Origin: Cephalotus follicularis
Lineage: Eukaryota; Streptophyta; Magnoliopsida; Oxalidales; Cephalotaceae
Direction of reading: 5' to 3'
Length of the DNA: 64,000 nt
Assembly (NCBI GenBank): GCA_001972305.1
Contig: BDDD01002298.1
Coordinates: forward strand, 62,001-126,000
The translations under genes were made by a program, and so were the position numbers. Below are positions 1-10,227 of this stretch, piece by piece (position 1 is the stretch's first letter; the number at the start of each line of letters is the position of its first letter). Under the pieces are notes generated by a model. The model ran no database searches. It was not told the origin of the DNA and saw only the letters and a program-made list of their open reading frames with translations.

Positions 1-760
1 AAATTCTCTAATCTTCATATTTCCATATTTTTCTCCCTTTCCATTAACATTTCTCCTAGGAAATGTTATCTAAGCCATATTAACATAAGATATTTACATT
101 CCTCGTCACATTATCATCACATTAACAGGCTCGAATTTGGAACTTACCAGGAGGTGTTCAAAGATTCCAAGTTACTCCTTCTTGAGCTCCACTCCAATCC
201 TCTATGCAAGCTCCTTTAATTCTTCAGCAATTCCCTCTTTAATCTTTAGTGTTTCAACACTCTATCACAGCTCATATGCATGGCTGATATAGGGTCTGGA
301 GTTGGAAATTCGCCAGGCTCCATTTACTCCCCTTTCTCATTTCTTATCTCACTCACATGCCTTTGTTTCCTTACTCTTTTCTCTTTCCCATTTGCAGGTG
401 GCAGGTCTGCAAGATGCAGAGCACATGCAAGGGCTTTCCTTGCATGTCATGGCAGCTGGTGCATGCCCACGACACTTGTCCTTTTGAATGCCATGCTCAA
501 GTTCTGTTTTACAAATGCACAGACACCTGTTCTGTCGTAATTCCAGTCGACTGCCTTATGTGTCCAGTCGACTGCCTCACCACGAATCAACCCAGTCGAC
601 TGTTGCCCTGTGACAGTCGACTGTGGAGGCTGATTACACATTAACTCATACTTGGCATACAAGTAAGGCATATAACATAAAAATTGGACAATTAATTTAA
701 TTAAAATGTATATTTATTATAACAATGGAAATCAATATACATTAATTGAATTTGCAGTCA
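1..760 (-). mobile_element. Probable antisense gypsy-type LTR fragment, unassigned
   Basis: No convincing ORF. Read on the minus strand, the order is a cluster of four GTCGAC palindromes (621 down to 546), pyrimidine-rich sequence, then a splice-donor-like CCTGGTAAGTT near 145-155, which resembles the layout of the gypsy LTRs elsewhere in the window. The last 100 bases (660-760) are very AT-rich and featureless. Sequence homologous to the downstream Athila LTR begins only at about 762, so this stretch either truncated that LTR or lies beside it. Family and exact ends cannot be set from the window; a non-LTR origin is possible. Confidence 0.3.
543..624. repeat. Array of four CAGTCGACTG palindromes
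   Basis: Exact GTCGAC cores lie at 546-551, 567-572, 595-600 and 616-621, each flanked by CA and TG to give the ten-base palindrome CAGTCGACTG. Spacings are 21, 28 and 21 bases. The sequence between the palindromes is not repeated, so this is not a simple tandem repeat. Confidence 0.9.
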
Positions 761-1180
761 TTACACAGCCACAAGTCTAGACCAAAAGCAATGCATTTCC
801 ATATCCAGCCCATGCACCATGCGCATCAAGCCTCCATGCAACCCATCCCTGCAACTCAAGTCACACACATCAGCCCAACATGCGCCACGAGTCCTCAAGT
901 CAACACGCCCAGCATTCTTCAATTAACACGCCACTGATGACATCATGCAAACCATGCATCACGCCAACATGCAGCAGCCCACGTGTTACCATCTCCTACG
1001 CCAAGCAATTCAACGCCAGCAGCCCATACCTCACCAACTAATAAATCATGCATGCATACAAGTCCAGCACATGCGCCGCAATTCAAAGAAAAGAAACAAA
1101 ATTAAAATTGCCGACTTTGATCAATTTGTTTATGGGCAATTGTTTATGCTGAATAGGTTTTAGGTATTCGGCTATGTGTG

Positions 1181-1203
1181 TGTGTGTATATATATATATA
1201 AGG
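1181..1203 (+). promoter_or_regulatory. LTR TATA region fused to a (TG)n(TA)n microsatellite
   Basis: A TG run passes into a TA run and ends in TATATAAGG, followed by the purine-rich GGAGACGAACGAGAGAG. The 3' LTR has the same site near 16587-16602 with a shorter repeat and no TG run. Position and sequence fit the LTR core promoter; transcription is not shown. Confidence 0.55.
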
Positions 1204-1487
1204 AAGGAGACGAACGAGAGAGATATAGATGATTTTCTTATTTCCTTTGTCAGCTTTTTTTAGTTTTGTTTTCTTAATGTTTTGTAGCTAAAGTCTTTAA
1301 GGTTTTAGGGAAGAACAAAGCCTAGATTATTATTGTTTCAATTCTATCAATAAAAATCCTTGAATATTTTATTTATTCATCAATTTTCTGCCTTCACACA
1401 CTTTATCTGTTTGATTAAAATCCACAAATATCTTGTCGGTGAAGTTGAAAGTTGCTGAATAAATGGTGTTTAATGCGATCAATGGAG

Positions 1488-1644
1488 TCTACTCATACGA
1501 TTTGTCACGCCGAACACACTCCGTATAGACCTAGCATGTCTACTCATACGATTTTCCGCCGCTGCCGCACTCCGTATAGACCTAGCATGACTACTCATAC
1601 GATTTGTCATTATAGTCTCACTCCGTATCGACCTAACTGCTGTT
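1488..1644 (+). repeat. 51-base tandem repeat, three copies, in the Athila LTR
   Basis: Copies begin at about 1488, 1539 and 1590 with the shared words CTACTCATACG and CCGTATAGACCTAGCATG. The period of 51 is a multiple of three, so a 64-codon frame (1452-1646) stays open with a 17-residue periodicity. The 3' LTR has the same frame and length at 16851-17045, and element 2 has it at 59205-59344. Whether the small ORF is translated is unknown; the repeat could equally act as RNA or DNA. Confidence 0.8.
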
Positions 1645-2033
1645 AGTTATCAAGGTATGATCATTTAATTAAAATGAATTGTTCAATACAATCTATGGTG
1701 AGTTTCTATACCCTAAAACCAATTTTCCATTATATATTTTCTTTAATTTTATTTATTACTTTGATTAGTTTTAATTTGCACTTATTATTTTCAATTATTT
1801 TAGTCTGTTATTTTTTATTTTATTTATTTTCTTCTTGTTTTCAATTATTTATTTTATTTTGCATAATTAAGAGTAGTTCTTAATAGTTTTTCTTCCATAT
1901 TTGCACACTTCACTTAGGTTTGATAGATTACGACTAGTTTAACATTTCCCTGCGTTCGACCCGTTACTGCATGATCCGTGCAGTTGCGGCTATAAATTTT
2001 AAAACATCATTCTTTTTTCGTGAACAAGTTTTT

Positions 2034-2051
2034 TCGCGCCGTTGCCGGGGA
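2034..2051 (+). other. Primer binding site, tRNA-Asp type
   Basis: TCGCGCCGTTGCCGGGGA matches the Athila-type site complementary to the 3' end of plant tRNA-Asp, except C for G at the second base. It starts seven bases after the 5' LTR end. Confidence 0.85.
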
Positions 2052-2356
2052 GACGTTTTAAATTAGTTTAAATTTATTCAACTGATTTAGTATTTATTTG
2101 TGTTTTATTTTTCTGTTTTTTTGTGTTTCCTTTTATTTTGTTAGCTTAGTTTAATTAGGGAGTTGTATAAGCTTTAACAATAAATTCTTATAATCTTTGC
2201 ATAAGTTTTAACAAACCCTGATTTTTGCTAAGTTACTTTTCTGCATAAGTTTTAATAATTTAATTTAATATAGTTTGTTCAACAAAAAAAACATGTGTTT
2301 TCTGCTTAGTTTAGGTTTACGTTAAGATAGTTTTTTTTTATATTTTATTTTAGTTT

Positions 2357-3638
2357 ATGACTGAGTGGGTACATGGCACAAATAACCGTCTTAAGAGAAA
2401 TAATCAACAAATACAAATGGCGGACGAGCAACCAATTCAAACTCTTCGCGATAGAATCTATCCTGCGAGGACAGTGCAACCATCCTATATCCTGTTGCCT
2501 GCTCCTCAAGGGAACAATTTCGAGTTAAAATCTTAGTTCATTAGCATGCTCCCGCACTTTCATGGCTTACCCAATGAGGATGCATATCTGTTCCTTCGTG
2601 AGTTCGAGGAGGTATGCGCCCTCATGAAACTTCAACAACTCTCGGATGACGCAATCAAACTGCGTTTCATAAATTTTTCTCTAAAAGATGGAGCTAAAAA
2701 GTGGCTCTACAGTCTCCCCAATGGTTCTATTTCTACATGGGACCATTTCACCGTCTCGTTCCTAAAGAAATTTTTTCCGCTTCATAAAACCAATAAACTT
2801 AGGAACGACATTCTCCAATTTCGTCAAAAACCCAATGAATCATTTTCTAGGTGTATGGAACGTTTTAAAGACCTTATTTTAGAGTGTCCACATCACGATT
2901 TGAACACGTGGCATTTATGACAAATCATCTACGAAGGCATCGACTACCAGACCAAGCAATTGGTTGAGTCGATGTGTCCTGATGGGTTAACCTCATATAC
3001 CGACGAGAATGAGGCTTGGAGTTTTCTTCTAGATTTAGGTGAGCGAACTAGGGAGTGGGAGTCCACTCAAGTTTCTGAAAGAGCGTTGCCAAGTAAGGGG
3101 AATGTTATAGAAGGGGCAGTGGCACTAGAGGCACAGTTAGATAGTCATTTCAAGAGATTAGAGTCATTAATTAGGGGTTCTGCGCAAGCAAATCATATCG
3201 ATCCAAACACCCCATTGTGCTCGTGGTGCCAGTCCCAAAATCATGTCATAGAAGAATGCCAACAATTCATTGAAAATCAATATACTCCCGAGAATGTGTC
3301 CGCAATGAATCAAAACAACCCGTATAGTAACACTAACAATCCAGGTTGGCGAAATCAACCAAACTTCTCATGGAGCCAAGGGCAAAAGCGCAAGGGGACC
3401 CTCAAATTTTTTGGGTAAAAATTCAAATTTTTCGGGGCAACCATCGAGCTTTTGTAGCCAATTTGCACCACAGCAGACTTATCCAAGGTTTCCCCTGAAT
3501 TCGAACAACGTTTGTCCTTCCTTCCCACCACAAAATCAATTCCAAAATCAACAATCACCTGGATTGTTGAACCAACGGGAGGATACATCTAGGATTTCAT
3601 CGCTAGAAAAGAGCGTGGAACTTCTTATGAGCATTATT
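2357..3638 (+). pseudogene. Athila element 1 gag, 5' part
   Basis: This encodes the Gag capsid/nucleocapsid precursor of an Athila-type element. The frame opens with ATG at 2357, preceded by a leader of about 300 bases after the primer site. It runs through a retrotransposon-gag core (words FISMLPHFHGLP, LKDGAKKWLYSLP, ERFKDL, CPHH) and a cysteine-bearing CSWCQSQNHVIEEC, which resembles a zinc knuckle. Two in-frame stops lie near 2534 and at 2918-2920. The reading moves to another frame near 3410 and continues there as Q/P/N-rich linker until the insertion near 3640. The same linker resumes at about 10228, so the two pieces were once one gene. Element 2 repeats the linker at 55226-55410. It is not functional as it stands. 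Confidence 0.85.
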
Positions 3639-3643
3639 GAAAT

Positions 3644-5669
3644 TATAATACCCTGTTCGTTCGTAAATGTATTTTTACGGATTTGTAAATGTTTTTATGG
3701 ATTTTATATGTGTTTTCGGGCTTTTAATTTCGTTTAAATTTAAAGTCCGGTTGCCCTATGATCGGGTTTATGTGAATTGTGCGGAACGATACCGGTCCGA
3801 TATTTGGGTATGTTATGCTATGTTGGGTTTTATAAATTCTTATTTTAATCCAAAACTTATTTTATTAAAAACAAATTATTATTCTTTTATTTTAATATTC
3901 CTTAATTCTTTTTATTATTATTCTTTTATCTTTAAAATCCATAATTCCTTTTTCTATTATTCCTTTAATTTCCTTTTTTCTTATTTTAGCATTTTCTTCA
4001 ACTTTCTTCCTACTTCCTTCCACCATCCCCTTCTTTCCAGCAAATCCCACTATCAATTAACATGTTAAATCTCCCTTTTCTCATTTCATAATCCAAAAAA
4101 GTTATCATTCCTTCCCACTTTTGTCAAATCTTGTCTCCTCCATTCTCCATTATTAGAGTATCTTGCCATTTTATATGTTGCCCACATCATTCTTGCAAGC
4201 TACTGCAGATTCTATCTTGTTATTGTGCAAAAATCTTCTGTGTAATTCATTCTTCAAATTCCAGGCGGTAATCTCAACCCTTAATTGTTTCTTTTGGATT
4301 GAATTCTCTTAATTTGCTATGTATGTCTAAAAATACCATGGTTTTGTATTCTTCTTTCTTTGTTTCTGTTCACAGCAGATTGTGTGTTTGTGCTTGTGAT
4401 CTTCCTACTGTTTTCTGGGTTCCTTAACATCACTACAGGTCAGTGAATTCGTCCTCTTTAATTATATTTTTGTGTCAATGGCATACTTTGAGTTTTTATG
4501 CTCTTAGTGTCCTTGGGGTCTTTGATTCTTACCTAAACATGTTGCTATTGTGTTAGTAATGTTATCTGCACGTTTTATGCACCTATATATGTCACAAACT
4601 GAGTTTGTAACATCTGGTATCAATTAGAAATAGAAATCGGACATGTTCATGCATTGTCTCCTTACTTCCTCTTGCAAGTTAAATCATGGAAAGGTCGTTT
4701 CTTTGTCAAATTTGTGTTTGAAAGTCACCAAAAAGTCATATATAATCATATGTTTATGTCCATATGTCTCTGGTTTAATGTAGAAACCATTTGAAACATT
4801 TTCAGTAGCAAATCATCGGATTTCCAAATGTTCTGTCGCCCAAAACAGCCGACTGTTTTAGTGGACAGTCGACTGGAATGGTTGTGTAGTCGGCTAGATT
4901 GAAGAACACAGTCGACTACCTGCATTTTTGGTTGAGTAGTCGACTGTTCATATGATCCAGTCGACTGCCAAGCCTCTCCAGTCGACTGGACCCCTGTTCT
5001 AGTCGACTGTTATGCCCTGGAATGTGCTGTTTTCAACTGTTTTGATTCGTTTGACCGCCGAATCGATCCGAATCTTTTCCCAACACTTTTAAGAGTTTGT
5101 TTAATGCTTCTAATGTGTTTTAAACTCTTATACATATGATTTTTAATGTCTTTATAGATTTTTGTACTTCAAGTGGATTCCGTTTAAAAATGTCTATTCG
5201 TAAGTACTTTGCGAGCGCATAAGGTACGGAATTTTCTGTTCCTTGGCTATCTGACATTCAAACTGAAACTGTTTTGATAAACATCTTCGTTTATGAAATC
5301 AATGATATTCCATGATTTTGATACGTTTTGAATTTAAAGTTGGTTTGACATTTTAATTGATTCTGACTTTATCTATACGATATGTTATAGTACGATATGT
5401 TAAGATACGATATGTTATGATATGATATGTTATAATACTGTTGTGAGCAGTTTTTGAATATATTGTGTGAAAACATATTTATGTGATTTAAGTTGATTTG
5501 ATAAATCAATTATTTTTGAATTAAATACTAAGTATTGTACCCACCTATGAGGCGTATCCATAGGCACATCGTCGGCCTGGCACGGGGACGTGACACTTCC
5601 GTAGCGGTGTGATTAGACTACGGCGTCTCTGAGTGTATGAACGAATCCCATGAGGTGGATTTGTGGATC
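3644..5669 (+). mobile_element. Gypsy family D LTR fragment (copy D1)
   Basis: It starts TATAATACCC, comparable to TGTAATATCCC at 61770, inside the Athila gag. The best shared part with the copy at the right end of the window is near the 3' side: ATAAGGTACGGAATTTTC at about 5219 against 63082, and a block at about 5547-5640 against 63513-63605 that includes CTATGAGG, GACACTTCCGTAGCGGTGT and CTACGGCGTCTC. Their first few hundred bases are hardly alike, so family identity is moderate. A splice-donor-like CCAGGCGGTAATCTC lies near 4262. The LTR tail and the rest of the element are gone; the SIRE-like remnant abuts at 5670. The ORFs here show no protein-family feature. Confidence 0.6.
4845..5010. 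repeat. Array of GTCGAC palindromes in LTR D1
   Basis: Exact GTCGAC lies at 4868, 4911, 4939, 4960, 4981 and 5002, mostly as AGTCGACTG. Two one-base variants occur near 4848 (GCCGAC) and 4889 (GTCGGC). The last four exact cores are 21 bases apart. Confidence 0.9.
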
Positions 5670-5676
5670 GCCAACA

Positions 5677-5945
5677 ATCTTCCCCTTTTTGATGATTGAC
5701 AAAACAAACCTAATATTACATGATTTTGACATAATTAACATTTAACACCACTGAAATTAACTCAACTCCAATATATCAAATCAATAACATTTGTTAAAGT
5801 GATTTAGCAACAATTCTCCCCCTTTTTGTATGCATAGTCTCAAAAAGACATTATACACAAAGTAATGTATACCTAAGCAATTTACCAATTCAATTTACCA
5901 ATGCAATACCAATCTCCCCCTTTTTGTCAAACAACAAAAAGTTCA
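5677..5945 (-). other. Three polypurine-tract-like sites
   Basis: Reading the minus strand, ACAAAAAGGGGGAGATTGG lies near 5932-5912, ACAAAAAGGGGGAGAATTG near 5832-5813, and CATCAAAAAGGGGAAGATTG near 5695-5676. The last adjoins the LTR start TGTTGG and is the likely functional tract; the others are internal copies. A weaker CTCCCCCTT (plus strand) lies near 5951. Confidence 0.7.
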
Positions 5946-6276
5946 AAGAAACTCCCCCTTAATCACAGCATATGTATAAACATTTAACAATGTGCTTGAG
6001 TATCTACATATCGTTTTGTTGAAAGCATACATAAATTCAATATATGGAGAAGGGATAATGTAATGGCAAGCATAAATAAAGGCAAGCATAAACTCATTCA
6101 CTTCATCAACACACTAAACATTCATTACATAATTGAAAATGCAAATTTATTACATAACTTCAAAGTCATTTCACAATAAAACACCAAGTTTTTCAAACAC
6201 AAAACACAAATTCTCAACAGGTTCATCTTCATCACATATTACAAGAAAACAAAACATGATATGCATGAGATGTTGC

Positions 6277-7407
6277 TCAAGATGATCTGGGAGGTGGTTG
6301 CTGAGGGAAGGCATTTTGGAACATTTGGATCATTTGGGCCATTTGTGCATCTTGCGAATTGAGGCGATCATAAATTTTATCCACCCTTCCTCTAATGTAT
6401 TCAATGTTGGCTTGGGCAAGATCCATCCTCGCCTGTAACGACTCCATGGTAGGCCGACTACTTCCACTGCTACTTCCTCCAACATTTGGCCTCACTTCGA
6501 ATCTATCTCCATCATCATCATCTTCTTCTTCTTCTCCGGCATCTCTTCCAACATCTACAGCCGGTTCCCTCACCGGTGCTCTTCCTACTGCTTGTATCTT
6601 TACCCATAGACCATCTTCAAACTTGTTATTACAATTCCTTAAATCGGCTTTGTTTATCAATTGTTTGATTTTCGGCTTGACATTGTGTTCATCTTTAAGG
6701 TCAATGTCTAGGGTGGCTAGAATTCTACTTAGAAGCATAGGATATGGGAGATGATTGGGTCTAGAGAAAATGTGGTTAACAATGAGGTATGGGAGATTGA
6801 CAAGGGTCCCATTTTTTATGCAAGCTACTAATTTTAGGTCTCGCTCGGATGGAAGAGTATGCGAGCCCTCTCTTGGCAACAAAGTATTGGTAACTAGAAA
6901 TAAAAGTATACGAGTAGCTATGGGCAAGTGGCTACTAGTTACGGTCATAATTGGATTGATATTGGACCGTTCTAAGCAAATTTCCAATGCATCGGTTTTT
7001 TCGATATCATTAAAGTGTGTGATACCGGTGCATGGAATTCCTAGGGTTTCACCAATAAATTCAGGGGTGATTTCAACAACATCTCCAAGAATGAAAGATT
7101 TTGCAACACAATTAGAGGTTTTCTCAAGGTTAGCATAAAAAAGCTTAACTAACCTAGGGTATATAGGGTGAGATGAACACAAATAATCAAACCAACCTAA
7201 TTGTTCAAGCCATGGTCTAATGGAAGCAATATTGCAAGTTAAAATCTCCCTATCTAACCATTTTTCATGGTGTAATTTGACAGAATTCAAAACAATGTTG
7301 TACCTCTCCTATTTTTCCTTGGATAGAAAGAGGTCAACATCATAGTCCATTCTTGGATTTGAGCTTCCATGCTTGGTTCCCACGCTTTTTCTCTTCCTTG
7401 ATGCCAT
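6277..7407 (-). pseudogene. Env-like / plant transposon protein ORF of the SIRE-like element
   Basis: The frame begins ATG at 7407 (MASRKRKSVG), has a TAG at codon 33 (7311-7309) and then stays open to 6277, about 375 codons in all. Residues 40-230 carry words of the plant Transposase_32 type domain, also annotated as putative plant transposon protein, found in env-like third ORFs of copia elements: HPIYPRLVKLFYANL, GIPCTGI and LPYPMLLSRIL. An acidic linker (EEEEDDDDGD) follows, then a predicted helical stretch and a Q/P-rich tail. I see no signal peptide or clear membrane span. The function of this family is not established. It sits downstream of gag in the same direction and its upstream region resembles a separate promoter. 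One stop is the only visible lesion. Confidence 0.7.
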
Positions 7408-7489
7408 AAATGATAGAGGGGATGAATTTTTGGTGAGTTTTAGGGTTTTGGCAGTGTTTGGGGAGGAGAGATTGTGATAAAGAGCGAAA

Positions 7490-7600
7490 AAAATCGCGTT
7501 TTATAAAAACTGATCTGTGTAAAAGCAGTCGACTGGTGTCTTTGGACAGTCGACTGGATCACAGATAGTCGATTGGACCAGGACAACAGTCGGCTGGAAT
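7490..7600 (-). promoter_or_regulatory. Putative promoter of the env-like ORF with four GTCGAC-type sites
   Basis: On the minus strand, sites GTCGGC (7594-7589), GTCGAT-type (7573-7568), GTCGAC (7554-7549) and GTCGAC (7533-7528), all 21 or 19 bases apart and flanked by CA..TG, precede a TATA-like TTTTATAAAACGCG near 7509-7496. A pyrimidine-rich leader then leads to the ATG at 7407. The layout is promoter-like; activity is inferred only. Confidence 0.45.
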
Positions 7601-7782
7601 CTGCAGAACTCAAATTTGGCAGATTTGAGTCTTTTCTTTGATCTGAAGAAATCATAGTCATCTATTATTAACTAATAGTGACTTAGATATTTGAGCATAT
7701 TGAAATGATTGAGTTAAAAACTCGATGTTTGAAGCAAGACATGATGTAAACAAAATATACGCATCCAATCATATAGGTTCAT

Positions 7783-9542
7783 TCAAAGTTCATAACACAT
7801 ACCAATATCATGACATGTACAAAACCAAAAACACTTACTACACATGTGCTCACTGGTAATATTTATATCTTGATGTTCCATAGTACCATTTCCTTTCAGC
7901 ACACCTACAAAGTAAGAAATTTGAACTTTTGGTACCCAAATAAATTTGGGTCCTTGAGCGTTAGTCACAAAAGTTCCTTTCGGAACCCAAATTTTCTTAT
8001 TTTTACCAATGTTCTTTCTATAAAAGCATGAAGTAGATATATGTCCTAATCTACCACAAAAATTACAAGAAATTTTAGGCTCATTTTTCTTAACAAAGAA
8101 ATTTTTAATATGTTTGACATTTTTCATTTCTTCGTAGCCAAGACCGGCGTTGTCAAACATACACCTTTGAAGTCTTAACAAATTATCTAACTTGTCACTA
8201 CTATTAGAAAATTTAGAAAATGTTTTCTTCAAAGCATCAATTTCAAGTTTTAGCTTTTTATTTTCTTCCTCAACATCGTTTGATAATTTTACCGAAACAT
8301 TCAAGATATCAATTTCATTTTTATGATAGCTATTTTCATTCTTTAGAATTTCAATTTCTTTAGACATGGACATAGCATTTTTCTTTAGAGTCTTATTTTT
8401 CAAACAAACATTCTCATATTCAACATATAAATTCTCATAAGCATTTTGCAATTCATCAAAAGTAAAATTTACCTCATTTTCTTCCTCGTCCTCAATTGCC
8501 ATGAAAGAAATGTGTGCAACCCATTCATCATTTTCCTCTTCGGATCTTGAGGAATCGTTATCCGACCATGTGGCTACCATCGCTTTCTTCTTCTTGACGT
8601 ATTCATTCCTTTTCTTGAATTGCTCTTTCTTTTTAAGGTTTGGACACTCGTTTTTGAAGTGGCTGGGCTTTTTGCATTCGTAGAACGTTGGTTCTTCCCT
8701 TTTGCTTGATTCTTCATCTTGAGGGAAATTCTTTTTGAAAGTCTTTTTCCCTTTTTGATTTTTGAGAAACCTTTTGAATTGGGAAGTTATAAGTGCCACA
8801 TCTCCATCTTCATCACTTTCACTTTCTTCCTTTGAAGCTTTAAAAGCGATTGACTTCTTCTTCTTGACTTCCACATTCTCATGATTCTTCATTGTTGTCT
8901 CATGTGTCATCAAAGAACCGAGGAGTTGTTCGAGTGGGAGAGTGGAGAGATCTTTAGCCTCCTCTATGGCCGTCACCTTAGGCGTCCAACTCTTTGGCAA
9001 ACACCTTAAGATTTTCCTTACAAGTTCTTGATTAGGATAGGATTTGCCAAGATTCTTAAGAGAGTTAATAATGGTAGTAAAACGAGTAAACATATCACTA
9101 ATACTCTCATTATCATGCATCATGAACAATTCATACTCATGTACAAGCATTCTAATTTTAGATTCTTTTACTTGATTCGTGCCTTCATATGTAACTTCAA
9201 ACAAATCTCACATTTCTTTTGCCGAATCACAAGAAGATATCCGATTAAATTCATTAGGGCCAAGACACAAAATAAAACATGTTTAGCTTTAGAATTTAAT
9301 TGGAGAATCCTAAAATCATTATCATTATATTCATTTACGGGTTTAGGAGAGACTACTCCTTCTATAGTTCTTGTGGGCATTCTAGGACCATTTACAATAA
9401 TATGCCATAATTGATAGTCTAGGGATTATAGAAAAATGGTCATTCTAGTCTTCCAAATACTATAGTTATTTCCGTCAAAGAAAGGAGGTCTAGTAATGGA
9501 GGAACCTTCTAATCCTATGTTTAGATTCATTTGATTTGCCAT
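7783..9542 (-). pseudogene. Ty1-copia gag of the SIRE-like element
   Basis: The Gag precursor starts at ATG 9542 (MANQMNLNIG) and shows the copia gag N-terminus PPFFDGNNYSIWKTRM. A stop follows near 9432 and a frameshift with a further stop near 9210-9250. The second frame stays open from 9204 to 7783 (473 codons) with a UBN2-type gag domain (words FTTIINSLKNLG and RKILRCLPKSW), a lysine-rich stretch, a first zinc knuckle ECKKPSHFKNEC whose leading cysteine is replaced by phenylalanine, a long coiled-coil-prone region rich in E, K, N and L, and an intact CCHC knuckle CNFCGRLGHISTSC followed by KIWVPKG. Normally protease and pol would follow; here they are missing. The long open second frame suggests the lesions are fairly recent. 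Confidence 0.85.
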
Positions 9543-9582
9543 GGATCTTTATATCTCTAACAATTAAGAATTATGAGATAAC

Positions 9583-9595
9583 CTCGCTGATACAA
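9583..9595 (-). other. Primer binding site, initiator-Met type
   Basis: Minus-strand TTGTATCAGCGAG resembles TGGTATCAGAG, the complement of the initiator methionine tRNA 3' end, with some substitutions. It lies two bases inside the LTR end and about 40 bases before the gag ATG. Confidence 0.7.
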
Positions 9596-9597
9596 AT

Positions 9598-10227
9598 TGA
9601 AATGATCTATATGGCAACTTAAATAACAAAATTGTATGCGGAAATAACAAATTAAATTATGAATATAAACAATCGCACAAAGACAATCAAACAATAACAA
9701 GTAAAAAGATAAGGGATAGAAAGTGTACAAACGAATTTATAATGGTTCGGAAAAATCCGTGCCTACGTCCACTTTCTCAAAAACCACTTGAGATTCCACT
9801 AAATACCACTAGCAACCTTTGATTTTCGGCTTACGGGTGAAAATCAAAGCAAACCACCTAACACGTGAATTACCCACTTTGATAATCCTTCTAAGGGTTC
9901 ACTCCCCTTAATTATCTCACGAAGGTTTCACAACTCTCTTTTACAATGAATGATAAAAAGGGTTTGTGTTTACAAGTAACCTCTTGAAGGTTGGATATGA
10001 AAGTGTAAGATTACAAATGATAGCTCTCAAAGATAAGCTTGAAAGTTCTTGAATCAAGCTTCGGTATTGATTTGAAAGATATAGGATTACTCTTGAGTTG
10101 ATTGGAAGAAGTGTGTATTGTCTTGTTATTTCTTGTTGTGTCTTTTTTGTAAAGATACCACATTCTTCCTTATATAGAGATGCTCCAACGGATCTATTTT
10201 TAAGCATTCAGACCAAATCCAGTCGGC
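9598..10227 (-). mobile_element. SIRE-like 5' LTR, U3 mostly missing
   Basis: The minus strand shows a TATA-like CTCTATATAAGG near 10184-10173, a transcribed region with CTTGATTCAAGAAC, and the typical LTR tail through GTGGACGTAGGCACGG to the end at 9598. Only about 40 bases upstream of the TATA survive, with one CAGTCGGCTGG site at 10220-10230, before the junction with Athila gag near 10228. Confidence 0.75.

Larger units (their letters stand above)
762..2026 (+). mobile_element. Athila element 1 5' LTR, missing its first third
   Basis: It aligns base for base with 16173-17425, from the shared CCACAAGTCTA to the shared end TGAACA. The LTR head (15619-16172 in the 3' copy) is absent. It contains a TATA-like stretch, a polyadenylation-like AATAAA in ATCAATAAAAAT near 1347-1358, and a 51-base triplicated unit. 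Confidence 0.88.
5671..10227 (-). mobile_element. SIRE-like Ty1-copia remnant lacking pol
   Basis: On the minus strand the order is partial LTR (10227-9598), initiator-Met-type primer site (9595-9583), gag (9542-7783), a spacer with GTCGAC palindromes, an env-like ORF (7407-6277), a 3' region with repeated polypurine tracts, and the first bases of a 3' LTR (TGTTGG at 5676-5671). No protease, integrase, RT or RNase H is visible between gag and the env-like ORF, where only about 375 bases lie. The polypurine word AAAAAGGGG followed by TGTTGG and the LTR tail words GTGGACGTAGGCACGGATTT and CCGAACCATTATAAATTC are those of the SIRE group. Both LTRs are truncated at junctions with other elements. 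Confidence 0.75.

Noticed and set aside
746-1163. 63- and 72-codon ORFs in the Athila 5' LTR, repeated at 16121-16571
   Set aside because: They are kept because the LTRs are duplicates, overlap each other in different frames, and show no family features. The region is low-complexity C/A-rich.
3667-4068. 133-codon ORF in LTR D1
   Set aside because: Phe/Tyr/Ile-rich translation of AT-rich LTR sequence, not present in copy D2.
6395-7138. Plus-strand ORFs opposite the env-like ORF
   Set aside because: Antisense shadows. The minus frame has the recognisable domain.
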